From NCBI GenBank assembly GCA_902783915.1, contig CACZSX010000074.1:1-11124 (forward strand): DNA of 11,124 bases, read 5' to 3'. Positions within the stretch are counted from its first letter, which is position 1. Each line of letters starts with the position of its first letter. Shown one piece after another: positions 1-5,710 of the stretch. The DNA comes from an uncultured Erysipelotrichaceae bacterium. Lineage in GTDB: Bacteria; Bacillota_I; Bacilli_A; RF39; UBA660. The position numbers and the translations under genes were made by a program. Below the pieces are notes generated by a model. The model did no database searches, was not told the DNA's origin, and was given only the letters and a program-made list of their open reading frames with translations.

Positions 1-391
1 AATTGAACAAAGATATGGATTATTTAGTGATAGAGAGATAAGTGAAATAAGAGAAAAATATCCTGTTGAATTTGCGTTCTATGATAATTATTATAGAAAT
101 GATGGTAAATTTTATGCAAGACTTCCTCAAGGTGAATCACCATATGATGTAGCACTTAGAACACGTCAATTTATTGAAACAATTTATAGAGATAAAGAAG
201 ATACATTATTTATAGTTAGTCATGGTATAACAATAAGAACTTTTGTAATGAATTTTATGCATTATTCTCCAGAATGGTATAATAGAGAATTAAATCCAAG
301 TAATTGTTCTATTAGATTAATTGATACAGATAAAGAACCAACTACTGAAGAGTATATATATAATAAACCAAAAGTTAAAGCAAAAAAGTAA
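1..391 (+). CDS. Histidine phosphatase family protein (phosphoglycerate mutase-like), 3' part only
   Basis: The reading frame is open from base 2 and ends in TAA at 389-391, giving the last 129 residues; the start lies before the window. Visible features are EQRYG near the beginning, the PQGES segment (residues 41-45 of the fragment) that in this superfamily precedes the helix holding the catalytic acid region, and VSHG (about 75-78). The His of VSHG is the second catalytic histidine of the RHG family. The first catalytic motif (RHG) would be upstream and cannot be seen. Members are cytosolic phosphatases or mutases acting through a phosphohistidine; the substrate cannot be told from this fragment. 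The tail is short, basic and lysine-rich (about 118-129). There is no terminator before the next gene, so read-through into it is possible. Confidence 0.85.
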   Translation, partial: IEQRYGLFSDREISEIREKYPVEFAFYDNYYRNDGKFYARLPQGESPYDVALRTRQFIETIYRDKEDTLFIVSHGITIRTFVMNFMHYSPEWYNRELNPSNCSIRLIDTDKEPTTEEYIYNKPKVKAKK

Positions 392-395
392 CTAA

Positions 396-406
396 TATGT
401 TATAAT
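396..406 (+). promoter_or_regulatory. Extended -10 promoter element before the NERD-HRDC gene
   Basis: TATGTTATAAT is a perfect TRTGn-TATAAT extended -10 box of the Gram-positive sigma-A type. No good -35 is visible 16-18 bases upstream, which extended -10 promoters tolerate. The box lies only a few bases before the Shine-Dalgarno sequence, so the leader would be very short. The same 11-mer occurs at 4143-4153 and 4298-4308. Confidence 0.5.
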
Positions 407-422
407 AGAGTGGGTGAATAAA

Positions 423-1379
423 ATGGAGTTGTTTAATAAATTTACTGATACAATATTTTTAAAAGAAGATAGTAATCTTGAAAAGATGATAGAAGAATTA
501 AAAATAGAAAGAAATAAAAATCCTTATTATAAAGATAAAATAGATTATGATATTAGAATGTTAGAAATAGGTTTAGAAGGTGAAAAAGAAATCGCATATG
601 AGCTTAAAAATGCCAATATAGGCATGTATGTGTTACATGATATAACTATTGAATATGAGGATTTAAAAGCACAATTTGATTATATTATTATTACTAAAGG
701 ATATATATATTTGGTAGAATGTAAAAATTTAATGGGTAATATATATGTAGATAATAATGGACAATTTATAAGAGAATATGAATATAATGGAAAAAAGTAC
801 ACAGAAGCAATATATTCACCTTATACTCAGATAATTAAAAATCTAAATATATTAAAGAAAAAATGGATAAATAATAGTAGTAAACTCAGAGTAGCAATAC
901 AAAGCAAATACTTTGATACATTATGGTATAAACCAATAGTAGTACTAGCAAATTCAAAATCGATACTAAATACTAAATATGCACCTAAAGAGGTGAGGAG
1001 TAGCACTATCCGTGTAGATAAACTAGTAGAATATATTGAAAATGATATAAGGAACTATGATAGGACGCTATATAATGGCAAAGCATACATGGAGGAATTA
1101 GCAAACAGTTTATTAGAATATAATACAAATAATTTTAATAATATTGCAGATAAATATAAAGAGAAAGTAGATATCAAACTATTAGAACATAAATTAAGGG
1201 CATTTAGAAGTAGTAGATCAAAAAAACTTAATATACCAGCGTATTATGTATTTACCGATGAAGAGATGAAAAAACTAATTTCTGATAGACCAAAGGATTT
1301 AAATAAATTAAAAGATATATTATCTGAAATTAAAATTAAATGTCATGGTAAACAAATAATTAAGGTTCTCAATGAATAG
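423..1379 (+). CDS. NERD domain and HRDC domain protein (putative nuclease-related)
   Basis: This 318-residue protein has two recognisable ends. The N-terminal half carries a NERD domain, a PD-(D/E)xK nuclease-like fold. Counting from ATG 423, it shows GLEGEKEI (about 50-57), AQFDYIII with the likely metal-binding D86, then LVECKN giving E99 and K101, followed by PYTQ (about 133-136), a frequent NERD motif. The last 60 or so residues read as an HRDC domain, a helical nucleic-acid-binding module also found in RecQ helicases: conserved RSSRSKKLNIPAYYVF, then a DRP and a CHGK turn. Together they suggest a DNA- or RNA-acting enzyme; activity is inferred. A GTG at 414 is in frame, but ATG 423 is better placed after GGGTG at 412-416. 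The gene ends in TAG and uses more GC-ending codons (GCC, GGC, CTC) than its neighbours, so it may be acquired. It converges on the xre gene. Confidence 0.8.
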   Translation: MELFNKFTDTIFLKEDSNLEKMIEELKIERNKNPYYKDKIDYDIRMLEIGLEGEKEIAYELKNANIGMYVLHDITIEYEDLKAQFDYIIITKGYIYLVECKNLMGNIYVDNNGQFIREYEYNGKKYTEAIYSPYTQIIKNLNILKKKWINNSSKLRVAIQSKYFDTLWYKPIVVLANSKSILNTKYAPKEVRSSTIRVDKLVEYIENDIRNYDRTLYNGKAYMEELANSLLEYNTNNFNNIADKYKEKVDIKLLEHKLRAFRSSRSKKLNIPAYYVFTDEEMKKLISDRPKDLNKLKDILSEIKIKCHGKQIIKVLNE

Positions 1380-1389
1380 AGCATAATAA

Positions 1390-1412
1390 AAGGATTATAT
1401 TACATAATCCTT
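1390..1412. terminator. Hairpin terminator between convergent NERD-HRDC and xre genes
   Basis: Arms AAGGATTAT (1390-1398) and ATAATCCTT (1404-1412) form a 9-bp stem with a 5-base loop. On the plus strand it is followed by ATTTAATTTTA. On the minus strand it is followed by TTTTATTAT. It begins 10 bases after the NERD-HRDC stop and about 70 bases after the xre stop, so it may serve both. Confidence 0.65.
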
Positions 1413-1482
1413 ATTTAATTTTATCATTAGAAGTCAACATAATATACATTATACGAAATCGTATTTATAACTGATTTATATG

Positions 1483-2253
1483 CTATATCTTCCTTGATTG
1501 TATTTCTGCTATTCTTTCAAATACTTCTGTAGCATTTTTTTCATTAATTTCAGTATAACCAAGTTCTTTTAATGCTTGAGATTTAACTGTATATAACTCT
1601 TGTGTCCTAGAAAGCTTTTCTTCATTTCTTTGTTCAATTTCAGCTTCAAACTTCCTATGTGTTTCTATTACTTTTGATTTAGAGAATCCTCCATTATTAA
1701 ATAAAGAAATTGCTTGATACATTATTCCTTCAAAAATAATTTGTTTTTCTTCATTGAATGAATATTCATCAGTTTTAATAAAACCATTTGATTTAGCAAA
1801 ATATGCAAGCACATATCTTAATTCTTCAACATCATCCATAACTTGTAAGAAATTATATAAATACCTAAATGTATTATATGATGTTCCCTCACTACTATCC
1901 TCGCTTAATCTTTCTTTAAGTAGGGCAATAATATCACATAATACTTTTTGACTCTTTTTATTTAATCCTTTTAGATCAGTTGCTATCCCTTCTCTGCTTT
2001 CATTTTTTTCACTTTCTAATAACAATTTTTCTATTCTTACCATATATTCATTACTTGGTTTAATATTTTTAACTTCATTTATATTTTCAACATCAAATAA
2101 TATAAATAATTTAGTTTTTTTATCTTTTGGCCACTCCTCTATTGAATCCATTTCTAAATAGTTATATACCATTTGTCTAGAAACCCCTAAATATTTAGCT
2201 AATTTTACTTTAGAAATACCTAATTCTTTTAATAAATTATTTACATCTTTCAT
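1483..2253 (-). CDS. XRE-type helix-turn-helix protein with unrecognised C-terminal region
   Basis: This is a 256-residue protein. Residues 8-34 form a clear helix-turn-helix: ELGISKVKLAKYLGVSRQMV, where AKYLGVS and the following recognition helix match the Cro/CI (XRE) pattern. A WPKDKKTKLFILFDV stretch completes the DNA-binding domain by about residue 55. Beyond that I recognise no family. Residues 65-120 are charged and predicted helical. Residues 125-190 are a more compact aromatic-rich region (RYLYNFLQ, RYVLAYF). Residues 195-256 are a long charged helix that may be a coiled coil. It is probably a DNA-binding regulator, perhaps autoregulatory, because an inverted repeat covers its own -35 box. 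It starts at ATG 2253 behind AGGAGGT (2262-2268) and ends in TAG. The opposite-facing NERD-HRDC gene may be its functional partner, which is inference. Confidence 0.75.
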   Translation of the reverse strand: MKDVNNLLKELGISKVKLAKYLGVSRQMVYNYLEMDSIEEWPKDKKTKLFILFDVENINEVKNIKPSNEYMVRIEKLLLESEKNESREGIATDLKGLNKKSQKVLCDIIALLKERLSEDSSEGTSYNTFRYLYNFLQVMDDVEELRYVLAYFAKSNGFIKTDEYSFNEEKQIIFEGIMYQAISLFNNGGFSKSKVIETHRKFEAEIEQRNEEKLSRTQELYTVKSQALKELGYTEINEKNATEVFERIAEIQSRKI

Positions 2254-2283
2254 ATATTGTTACCTCCTATTTAACACAACTTA

Positions 2284-2312
2284 ATTGTATCATAAATATA
2301 AAAAAGTGTCAA
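2284..2312 (-). promoter_or_regulatory. Sigma-A promoter of the xre gene
   Basis: TTGACA (-35, 2307-2312) and TACAAT (-10, 2284-2289, preceded by TGA) are separated by exactly 17 bases, on the minus strand. This is the best consensus promoter in the window. The -35 lies inside the hairpin at 2303-2325. Confidence 0.8.
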
Positions 2313-2325
2313 ATAGTGACACTTT
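2297..2325 (-). terminator. mnmA terminator hairpin, overlapping the xre -35 box (possible operator)
   Basis: On the minus strand AAAGTGTC, a 7-base loop and GACACTTT form an 8-bp stem (2303-2325) running into a T-rich tail, a standard intrinsic terminator. The mnmA stop codon (2324-2326) overlaps the stem. Because GACA of the second arm is also the -35 core of the next promoter, the same palindrome could act as an operator for the XRE protein. Confidence 0.65.
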
Positions 2326-3427
2326 ACAATAAATACCATAATTTCTTATTATTTTTTCTAACTTCCTTTATAATTCCTCCACCTATACATTTATCTTCTA
2401 CATAGAAAACACATGCTTGACCAGGAGTTACAGCTTTAACATTATTATATTTAACTAATATATTTCCATCATCTAAGTATTCTAGTTCTACATCATTATC
2501 TTTTTGCCTATATCTAAATTTTGCTGTGCATTTTGTAGGTCTTTCATCGCAATTAAAATTAATTTGTTCAACAACACAACTATCAGATAATAAGTATTCA
2601 TTATCTTCTCCTAATGACACATATAATATATTTTTCTTTAAATCTTTACCAACTACAAATAATTTATCATTGGTACCACCAATATCAAGTCCCCTTCTCT
2701 GTCCAATTGTATAATACATGAGACCTATGTGTTCACCTAATTTTTCATTAGTATCTATATTTATAATATCTCCCTTCTGATTAGGAAGATAATTTTTTAA
2801 AAATTGTTTGAAGTTTCTCTCACCAATAAAACATATTCCTGTTGAATCTTTTTTTGCTGCAGTAGATAGTTCTAATTCTTTAGCTATTTTTCTTACTTCA
2901 CTTTTATTTAAATTACCTACAGGAAATAATACATTTTTTAATTGATCCTTTGTAACTTGTGATAAAAAATATGTTTGATCTTTATTGTCATCTATACCTC
3001 TTAATAAATATTTTCCGTCATATCTAGCATAATGACCTGTTGCTATATAATCTGCTCCTAATCTTTTAGCTTCTTTTATAAATAAATCAAATTTAATATA
3101 TTTATTGCACATTATATCTGGATTTGGTGTTCTACCTTTCTCTAATTCATCTAAAAAGTATTTAAATACGTAATCCCAATATTCTTTTACAAAATCTATT
3201 CTATGAAGTGGAATTCCAAGTTTATTGCATACTTCTAAAGCATCATTATAATCTTCTTCTTGTGGACATATATTATTATTTAGTGTGGGATTGCCCATAA
3301 TATCATTATTTATAGTAGCATCCCAATTTCTCATAAATAAGCCAATTACTTCATAGCCTTCTTTTTGAAGCAAATATGCTGCTACTGAAGAATCAACACC
3401 ACCTGACATACCAACTACAACTTTCAT
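2324..3427 (-). CDS. mnmA: tRNA-uridine 2-sulfurtransferase MnmA
   Basis: MnmA puts the 2-thio group on U34 of tRNA-Glu, -Gln and -Lys, using ATP to activate the base and a persulfide relay for sulfur. The protein is 367 residues, a normal length. The PP-loop SGGVDSS is at residues 8-14, followed by FMRNWD. The two catalytic cysteines are C107 (in [11 protein letters not shown]) and C199 (in [10 protein letters not shown]). ATGHYAR (129-135) and [12 protein letters not shown] (239-250) are family signatures, and the C-terminal beta domain ends with TPGQACVFY and CIGGG. A TTG four codons upstream is in frame, but ATG 3427 is the family start ([10 protein letters not shown]) and has GGTGAT just before it (3432-3437). 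It is 36 bases downstream of spoIIM, has its own promoter, and is followed by a terminator. The sulfur-donor desulfurase gene is not in the window. Confidence 0.97.
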   Translation of the reverse strand: MKVVVGMSGGVDSSVAAYLLQKEGYEVIGLFMRNWDATINNDIMGNPTLNNNICPQEEDYNDALEVCNKLGIPLHRIDFVKEYWDYVFKYFLDELEKGRTPNPDIMCNKYIKFDLFIKEAKRLGADYIATGHYARYDGKYLLRGIDDNKDQTYFLSQVTKDQLKNVLFPVGNLNKSEVRKIAKELELSTAAKKDSTGICFIGERNFKQFLKNYLPNQKGDIINIDTNEKLGEHIGLMYYTIGQRRGLDIGGTNDKLFVVGKDLKKNILYVSLGEDNEYLLSDSCVVEQINFNCDERPTKCTAKFRYRQKDNDVELEYLDDGNILVKYNNVKAVTPGQACVFYVEDKCIGGGIIKEVRKNNKKLWYLL

Positions 3428-3443
3428 AAATATCACCAATTTT

Positions 3444-3471
3444 ATTATACATTATTTTAAAAATTAGTAAA
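3444..3471 (-). promoter_or_regulatory. Probable promoter of mnmA
   Basis: On the minus strand TTTACT (-35, 3466-3471) and TATAAT (-10, 3444-3449, preceded by TG) are 16 bases apart. The element begins at the spoIIM stop codon, allowing mnmA to be expressed outside sporulation. Confidence 0.55.
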
Positions 3472-4072
3472 TCATTTTTATTAAGTATGGTAGAACATAT
3501 GATTCATAGAGTGCTGAAAATGTTAAAAATATAATTGATATTAATAATATGATTATATATTTTTTTAAAAATTTAAAATTAAATATTTTTTTATTTATTA
3601 ATGAATCAATTATCTTAATTGATAATTTAAAACTATAATAACTAAGTATAAAATATATTATTAAATTTAGTATTGAATGTGGAAATACATAAATAAAACT
3701 AAAAAATATTCCATCAACTTTAAAATTATATATTAATGATGTAATAGAAAATGATAAAATAAATCCTTTATAAAATAATATAAATATTATTATTGGTATT
3801 CCTATTACAGAAAAACCAAGTATCCATATAATTAATGATAATATATTATTATTAATTATATTTTTTAATAAATTAATTGTATACTTTCCATTGTTAATTA
3901 AATCAAAATGATTATTAATATTGCTTGTAAGTAATGATTTATCTGAGGCACTTAGTAATGTTATGAAAAATAATCCAAATAATATAGATATAACAACTAC
4001 AACTATTAATGAATAATAAATATTTTTTTCTTTTTTTAAATCTTTAAAAATAATATCAAATATCTTGTTCAA
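3464..4072 (-). CDS. spoIIM: Stage II sporulation protein M (SpoIIM)
   Basis: SpoIIM is the integral membrane part of the SpoIID-SpoIIM-SpoIIP machine that remodels peptidoglycan while the mother cell engulfs the forespore. The 202 residues (about 214 in B. subtilis) include a short cytoplasmic N-terminus and about five membrane segments: 20-40, 76-99, 101-117, 121-149 and 171-188. Family features include LLKNIINNNILSL followed by WILGFSVIGIPI (83-94), YKGFILSF (101-108), a PH pair at 131-132 and the C-terminal ALYESYVLP (187-195). There is no ATG at the right place. The best start is TTG at 4070-4072, preceded by GAGGTG (4078-4083) at normal spacing. spoIID and spoIIP are not in this window. 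The gene is divergent from the DUF4044-like gene, with a sigma-E-like promoter in between, matching the known mother-cell expression of spoIIM. Confidence 0.92.
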   Translation of the reverse strand: MNKIFDIIFKDLKKEKNIYYSLIVVVVISILFGLFFITLLSASDKSLLTSNINNHFDLINNGKYTINLLKNIINNNILSLIIWILGFSVIGIPIIIFILFYKGFILSFSITSLIYNFKVDGIFFSFIYVFPHSILNLIIYFILSYYSFKLSIKIIDSLINKKIFNFKFLKKYIIILLISIIFLTFSALYESYVLPYLIKMIY

Positions 4073-4088
4073 TATCTCACCTCAAGAA

Positions 4089-4116
4089 ATTATATAATAT
4101 TTTTTATAAAATATTA
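4089..4116 (-). promoter_or_regulatory. Possible sigma-E-like promoter of spoIIM
   Basis: On the minus strand TAATATT (4110-4116) fits the sigma-E -35 form KMATATT. After 13 bases, TATATAAT (4089-4096) resembles the -10 form CATACANT in all but two positions. In such AT-rich DNA chance matches are common, and the TATAAT inside it could equally be a sigma-A -10. Confidence 0.35.
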
Positions 4117-4123
4117 CTATTTC

Positions 4124-4153
4124 TTTACTACAAATATGTTGCTATGTTATAAT
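4124..4153 (+). promoter_or_regulatory. Promoter of the DUF4044-like microprotein gene
   Basis: TTTACT (-35, 4124-4129) is followed after 18 bases by an extended -10 TGTTATAAT (4145-4153), within the same 11-mer TATGTTATAAT seen at two other genes. The expected start of transcription falls at or next to the Shine-Dalgarno sequence GAGGTGG (4160-4166). Confidence 0.6.
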
Positions 4154-4169
4154 TGTTTTGAGGTGGAAT

Positions 4170-4268
4170 ATGAAAAAATTAGGTAAAATATTTGTATGGT
4201 TTGCACTTATAATAATGGTTGGTAGTGTAATTATTAGTATTATTTCCCCATTATTATGGTCAAAATAA
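4170..4268 (+). CDS. Small single-pass membrane protein, DUF4044/Prli42-like
   Basis: This is a 32-codon gene with ATG at 4170 behind GAGGTGG (4160-4166), its own extended -10 promoter, and a terminator right after the TAA. The product begins MKKLGKIFVW and then has one hydrophobic helix (about 8-30: FVWFALIIMVGSVIISIISP) ending in LLWSK. A lysine-rich start, a single helix containing IMVGS, and a short tail are what I know from the DUF4044 family and the similar stressosome-associated Listeria protein Prli42. These proteins sit in the cytoplasmic membrane. Prli42 anchors the stressosome, but no stressosome gene is visible here, so a stress-sensing role is only a possibility. A complete set of promoter, ribosome site and terminator around so short a frame makes it very likely real. 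Confidence 0.75.
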   Translation: MKKLGKIFVWFALIIMVGSVIISIISPLLWSK

Positions 4269-4274
4269 TTAACT

Positions 4275-4298
4275 AAGAGTTCTTTTGAACTTTTTTTT
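4275..4298 (+). terminator. Intrinsic terminator of the DUF4044-like gene
   Basis: AGTTC (4278-4282), loop TTTT, GAACT (4287-4291), extended by two A-T and one G-T pair on the outside, are followed by a run of T to 4298. The run merges directly into the extended -10 box of the next gene. Confidence 0.8.
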
Positions 4299-4308
4299 AT
4301 GTTATAAT
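4298..4308 (+). promoter_or_regulatory. Extended -10 promoter of the pilin-like/hydrolase fusion gene
   Basis: TATGTTATAAT starts on the last T of the preceding terminator. The Shine-Dalgarno AAAGGTGAT (4312-4320) follows after three bases, so the transcript should begin inside or next to the ribosome site. No convincing -35 is present. Confidence 0.55.
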
Positions 4309-4323
4309 TATAAAGGTGATAAT

Positions 4324-5685
4324 ATGGATATATGTTCAAATGGTGATACATTATCAATTATAAGATTAGTAATACTTGTAATAAATTTAATTAGAATAAT
4401 TGGACCAATTGCATTATTAATAATGGTTGGTATTGATATATTTAAATCAGTTTCTGGTGGTGAAAAAGAATTAAATGAATTAATTCCTACTGCAGCAAAA
4501 AGAATAATTGCTGCTATAGTTATCTTTTTAGTGCCTTTAATTGTTAGTTTAATCATGAGTTTAGTTAGTAGTAATACATTATATCCTTGTATTAAGAATG
4601 CCACTAAAGACAATATACAAAAAGCCTATATTGCTGCTGCAAATAATGCTATTGAAAAAGCTTATAGTTCTTTAGATAATAGCGACTATACTCTTGCATT
4701 GCAAAGCATATATAAAATTAATGATGTTAATATTCAAAAGGAATTAGAAACTAAACTTGATGATTATAGGAACATTGTTATAGCAAATAATTTAATTACA
4801 ACTGTTGAATATTTAAAAACAAAAGATTCATATAATAATGCACTAGAAGCTATTAATAAAATTAAAACTCAAAAAATTAAAGCAGAATATACTACTAGGC
4901 TTAATAAAATAGAAATTATTGAATATAGTAATAGTACAATGCCAACTCCTGTTGGTAATCCTCTTAATATAAATAGTTCATTTAATTGGTATAATGATTT
5001 TAAAGTTAATAATATTGCTGGATATTACCTATATATCCCAGAAAATGCTACTACCAATATGCCAATTATTGTTGTACTACCTCCAAATAGTTTATCTGGT
5101 CCTACGGAAAAGAAAGTCGTTCAAACTAAGAGTTTAAAAAATGTTAAAGCATTTATATATATACCAGTTGCTGCAGGATCATCTTCATCATCACCTACTC
5201 AATGGGGAACTAGACATAGTAGATCTGCAGTAACACAATTAAATAGTATTGTTGATAAATATAAAATAGATAAATCAAGAATATCATTAACTGGATTTAG
5301 TTCTAGTGCTTATTCAATATATTGGACTGCAAATACATATAGAATATTCTCAGCTGTTGTTCCGGTAAGTTCTGGTATGTCAATATCTGGTGTTAAAAAT
5401 TATAGTGATTGGCAATATTTAAAAACTATATCTATGAAAGGTTTTGGAGAAAAAGGTGGTAAAACTACCGCGGATGGTAGAAGTTGTTTAAAAGCCGGAT
5501 ATGTTAATTGGTCTGCAAATACTGCTATGGCAGGAGTATTTAAGGAATTAGGAAAAATAGATGATTATACATATTTACCAAATGTTTGCCATGGTGAAAT
5601 GGGAAAATATGTGTTTGAAATAGATAATAATAAAAATGGTATATCTGATATAATAGAATGGATGGTTTCGCAAAAGAAACAATAA
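4324..5685 (+). CDS. Membrane-anchored fusion: two-helix pilin-like module, helical repeats, alpha/beta-hydrolase
   Basis: The protein is 453 residues and joins three parts. Residues 1-90 hold two membrane helices (about 11-38 and 60-83) joined by a charged loop (SGGEKELNELIPTAAKR). This arrangement resembles TrbC/VirB2-like pilin subunits; C4 and C89 bracket the pair and may lie on the same side. Residues 95-200 are helical and contain two ungapped 29-residue repeats (121-149 and 169-197), sharing a Y-x-x-A-L-x-x-I-x-K-I core. Residues 215-453 look like an alpha/beta-hydrolase of the esterase/depolymerase kind: IIVVLPPNS (248-256) as the oxyanion strand, LTGFSSSAYS (322-331) as the nucleophile elbow with S326 the likely nucleophile, VVPVSSG (345-351), and CHGEMG with H423 as the likely catalytic histidine. 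The elbow is GxSxS instead of GxSxG. The catalytic acid is uncertain. The hydrolase is probably outside the cell. ATG 4324 is chosen because the in-frame TTG at 4285 lies inside the upstream terminator. Substrate unknown. Confidence 0.75.
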   Translation: MDICSNGDTLSIIRLVILVINLIRIIGPIALLIMVGIDIFKSVSGGEKELNELIPTAAKRIIAAIVIFLVPLIVSLIMSLVSSNTLYPCIKNATKDNIQKAYIAAANNAIEKAYSSLDNSDYTLALQSIYKINDVNIQKELETKLDDYRNIVIANNLITTVEYLKTKDSYNNALEAINKIKTQKIKAEYTTRLNKIEIIEYSNSTMPTPVGNPLNINSSFNWYNDFKVNNIAGYYLYIPENATTNMPIIVVLPPNSLSGPTEKKVVQTKSLKNVKAFIYIPVAAGSSSSSPTQWGTRHSRSAVTQLNSIVDKYKIDKSRISLTGFSSSAYSIYWTANTYRIFSAVVPVSSGMSISGVKNYSDWQYLKTISMKGFGEKGGKTTADGRSCLKAGYVNWSANTAMAGVFKELGKIDDYTYLPNVCHGEMGKYVFEIDNNKNGISDIIEWMVSQKKQ

Positions 5686-5710
5686 AAGTAAGGTTAACCT
5701 TACTTTTTTT
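5684..5710. terminator. Bidirectional palindromic terminator between the fusion gene and spoIVB
   Basis: AAAAGTAAGG (5684-5693), loop TTAA, CCTTACTTTT (5698-5707) is a perfect 10-bp stem, with T runs after it on both strands. It overlaps the stop codons of both convergent genes (5683-5685 and 5700-5702). Confidence 0.9.

Noticed and set aside
414..422. GTG start for the NERD-HRDC gene
   Set aside because: The GTG overlaps the GGGTG ribosome site itself, and ATG 423 is correctly spaced from it.
1754..1951. Plus-strand frame inside the xre gene
   Set aside because: Antisense shadow with no ribosome site; the minus-strand HTH gene is well supported. The same holds for 2526-2714 (in mnmA) and 9189-9404 (in the PBP gene).
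3428..3439. Upstream TTG start for mnmA
   Set aside because: The extra residues precede the conserved [10 protein letters not shown] start and overlap the GGTGAT ribosome site.
4285..4323. Upstream TTG start for the pilin-like/hydrolase fusion
   Set aside because: It lies within the upstream terminator and before the promoter's expected start; ATG 4324 has AAAGGTGAT in front.
4142..4613. Minus-strand open frames opposite the microprotein and the fusion gene
   Set aside because: They lack ribosome sites and recognisable domains, and lie antisense to better supported genes and their promoters.
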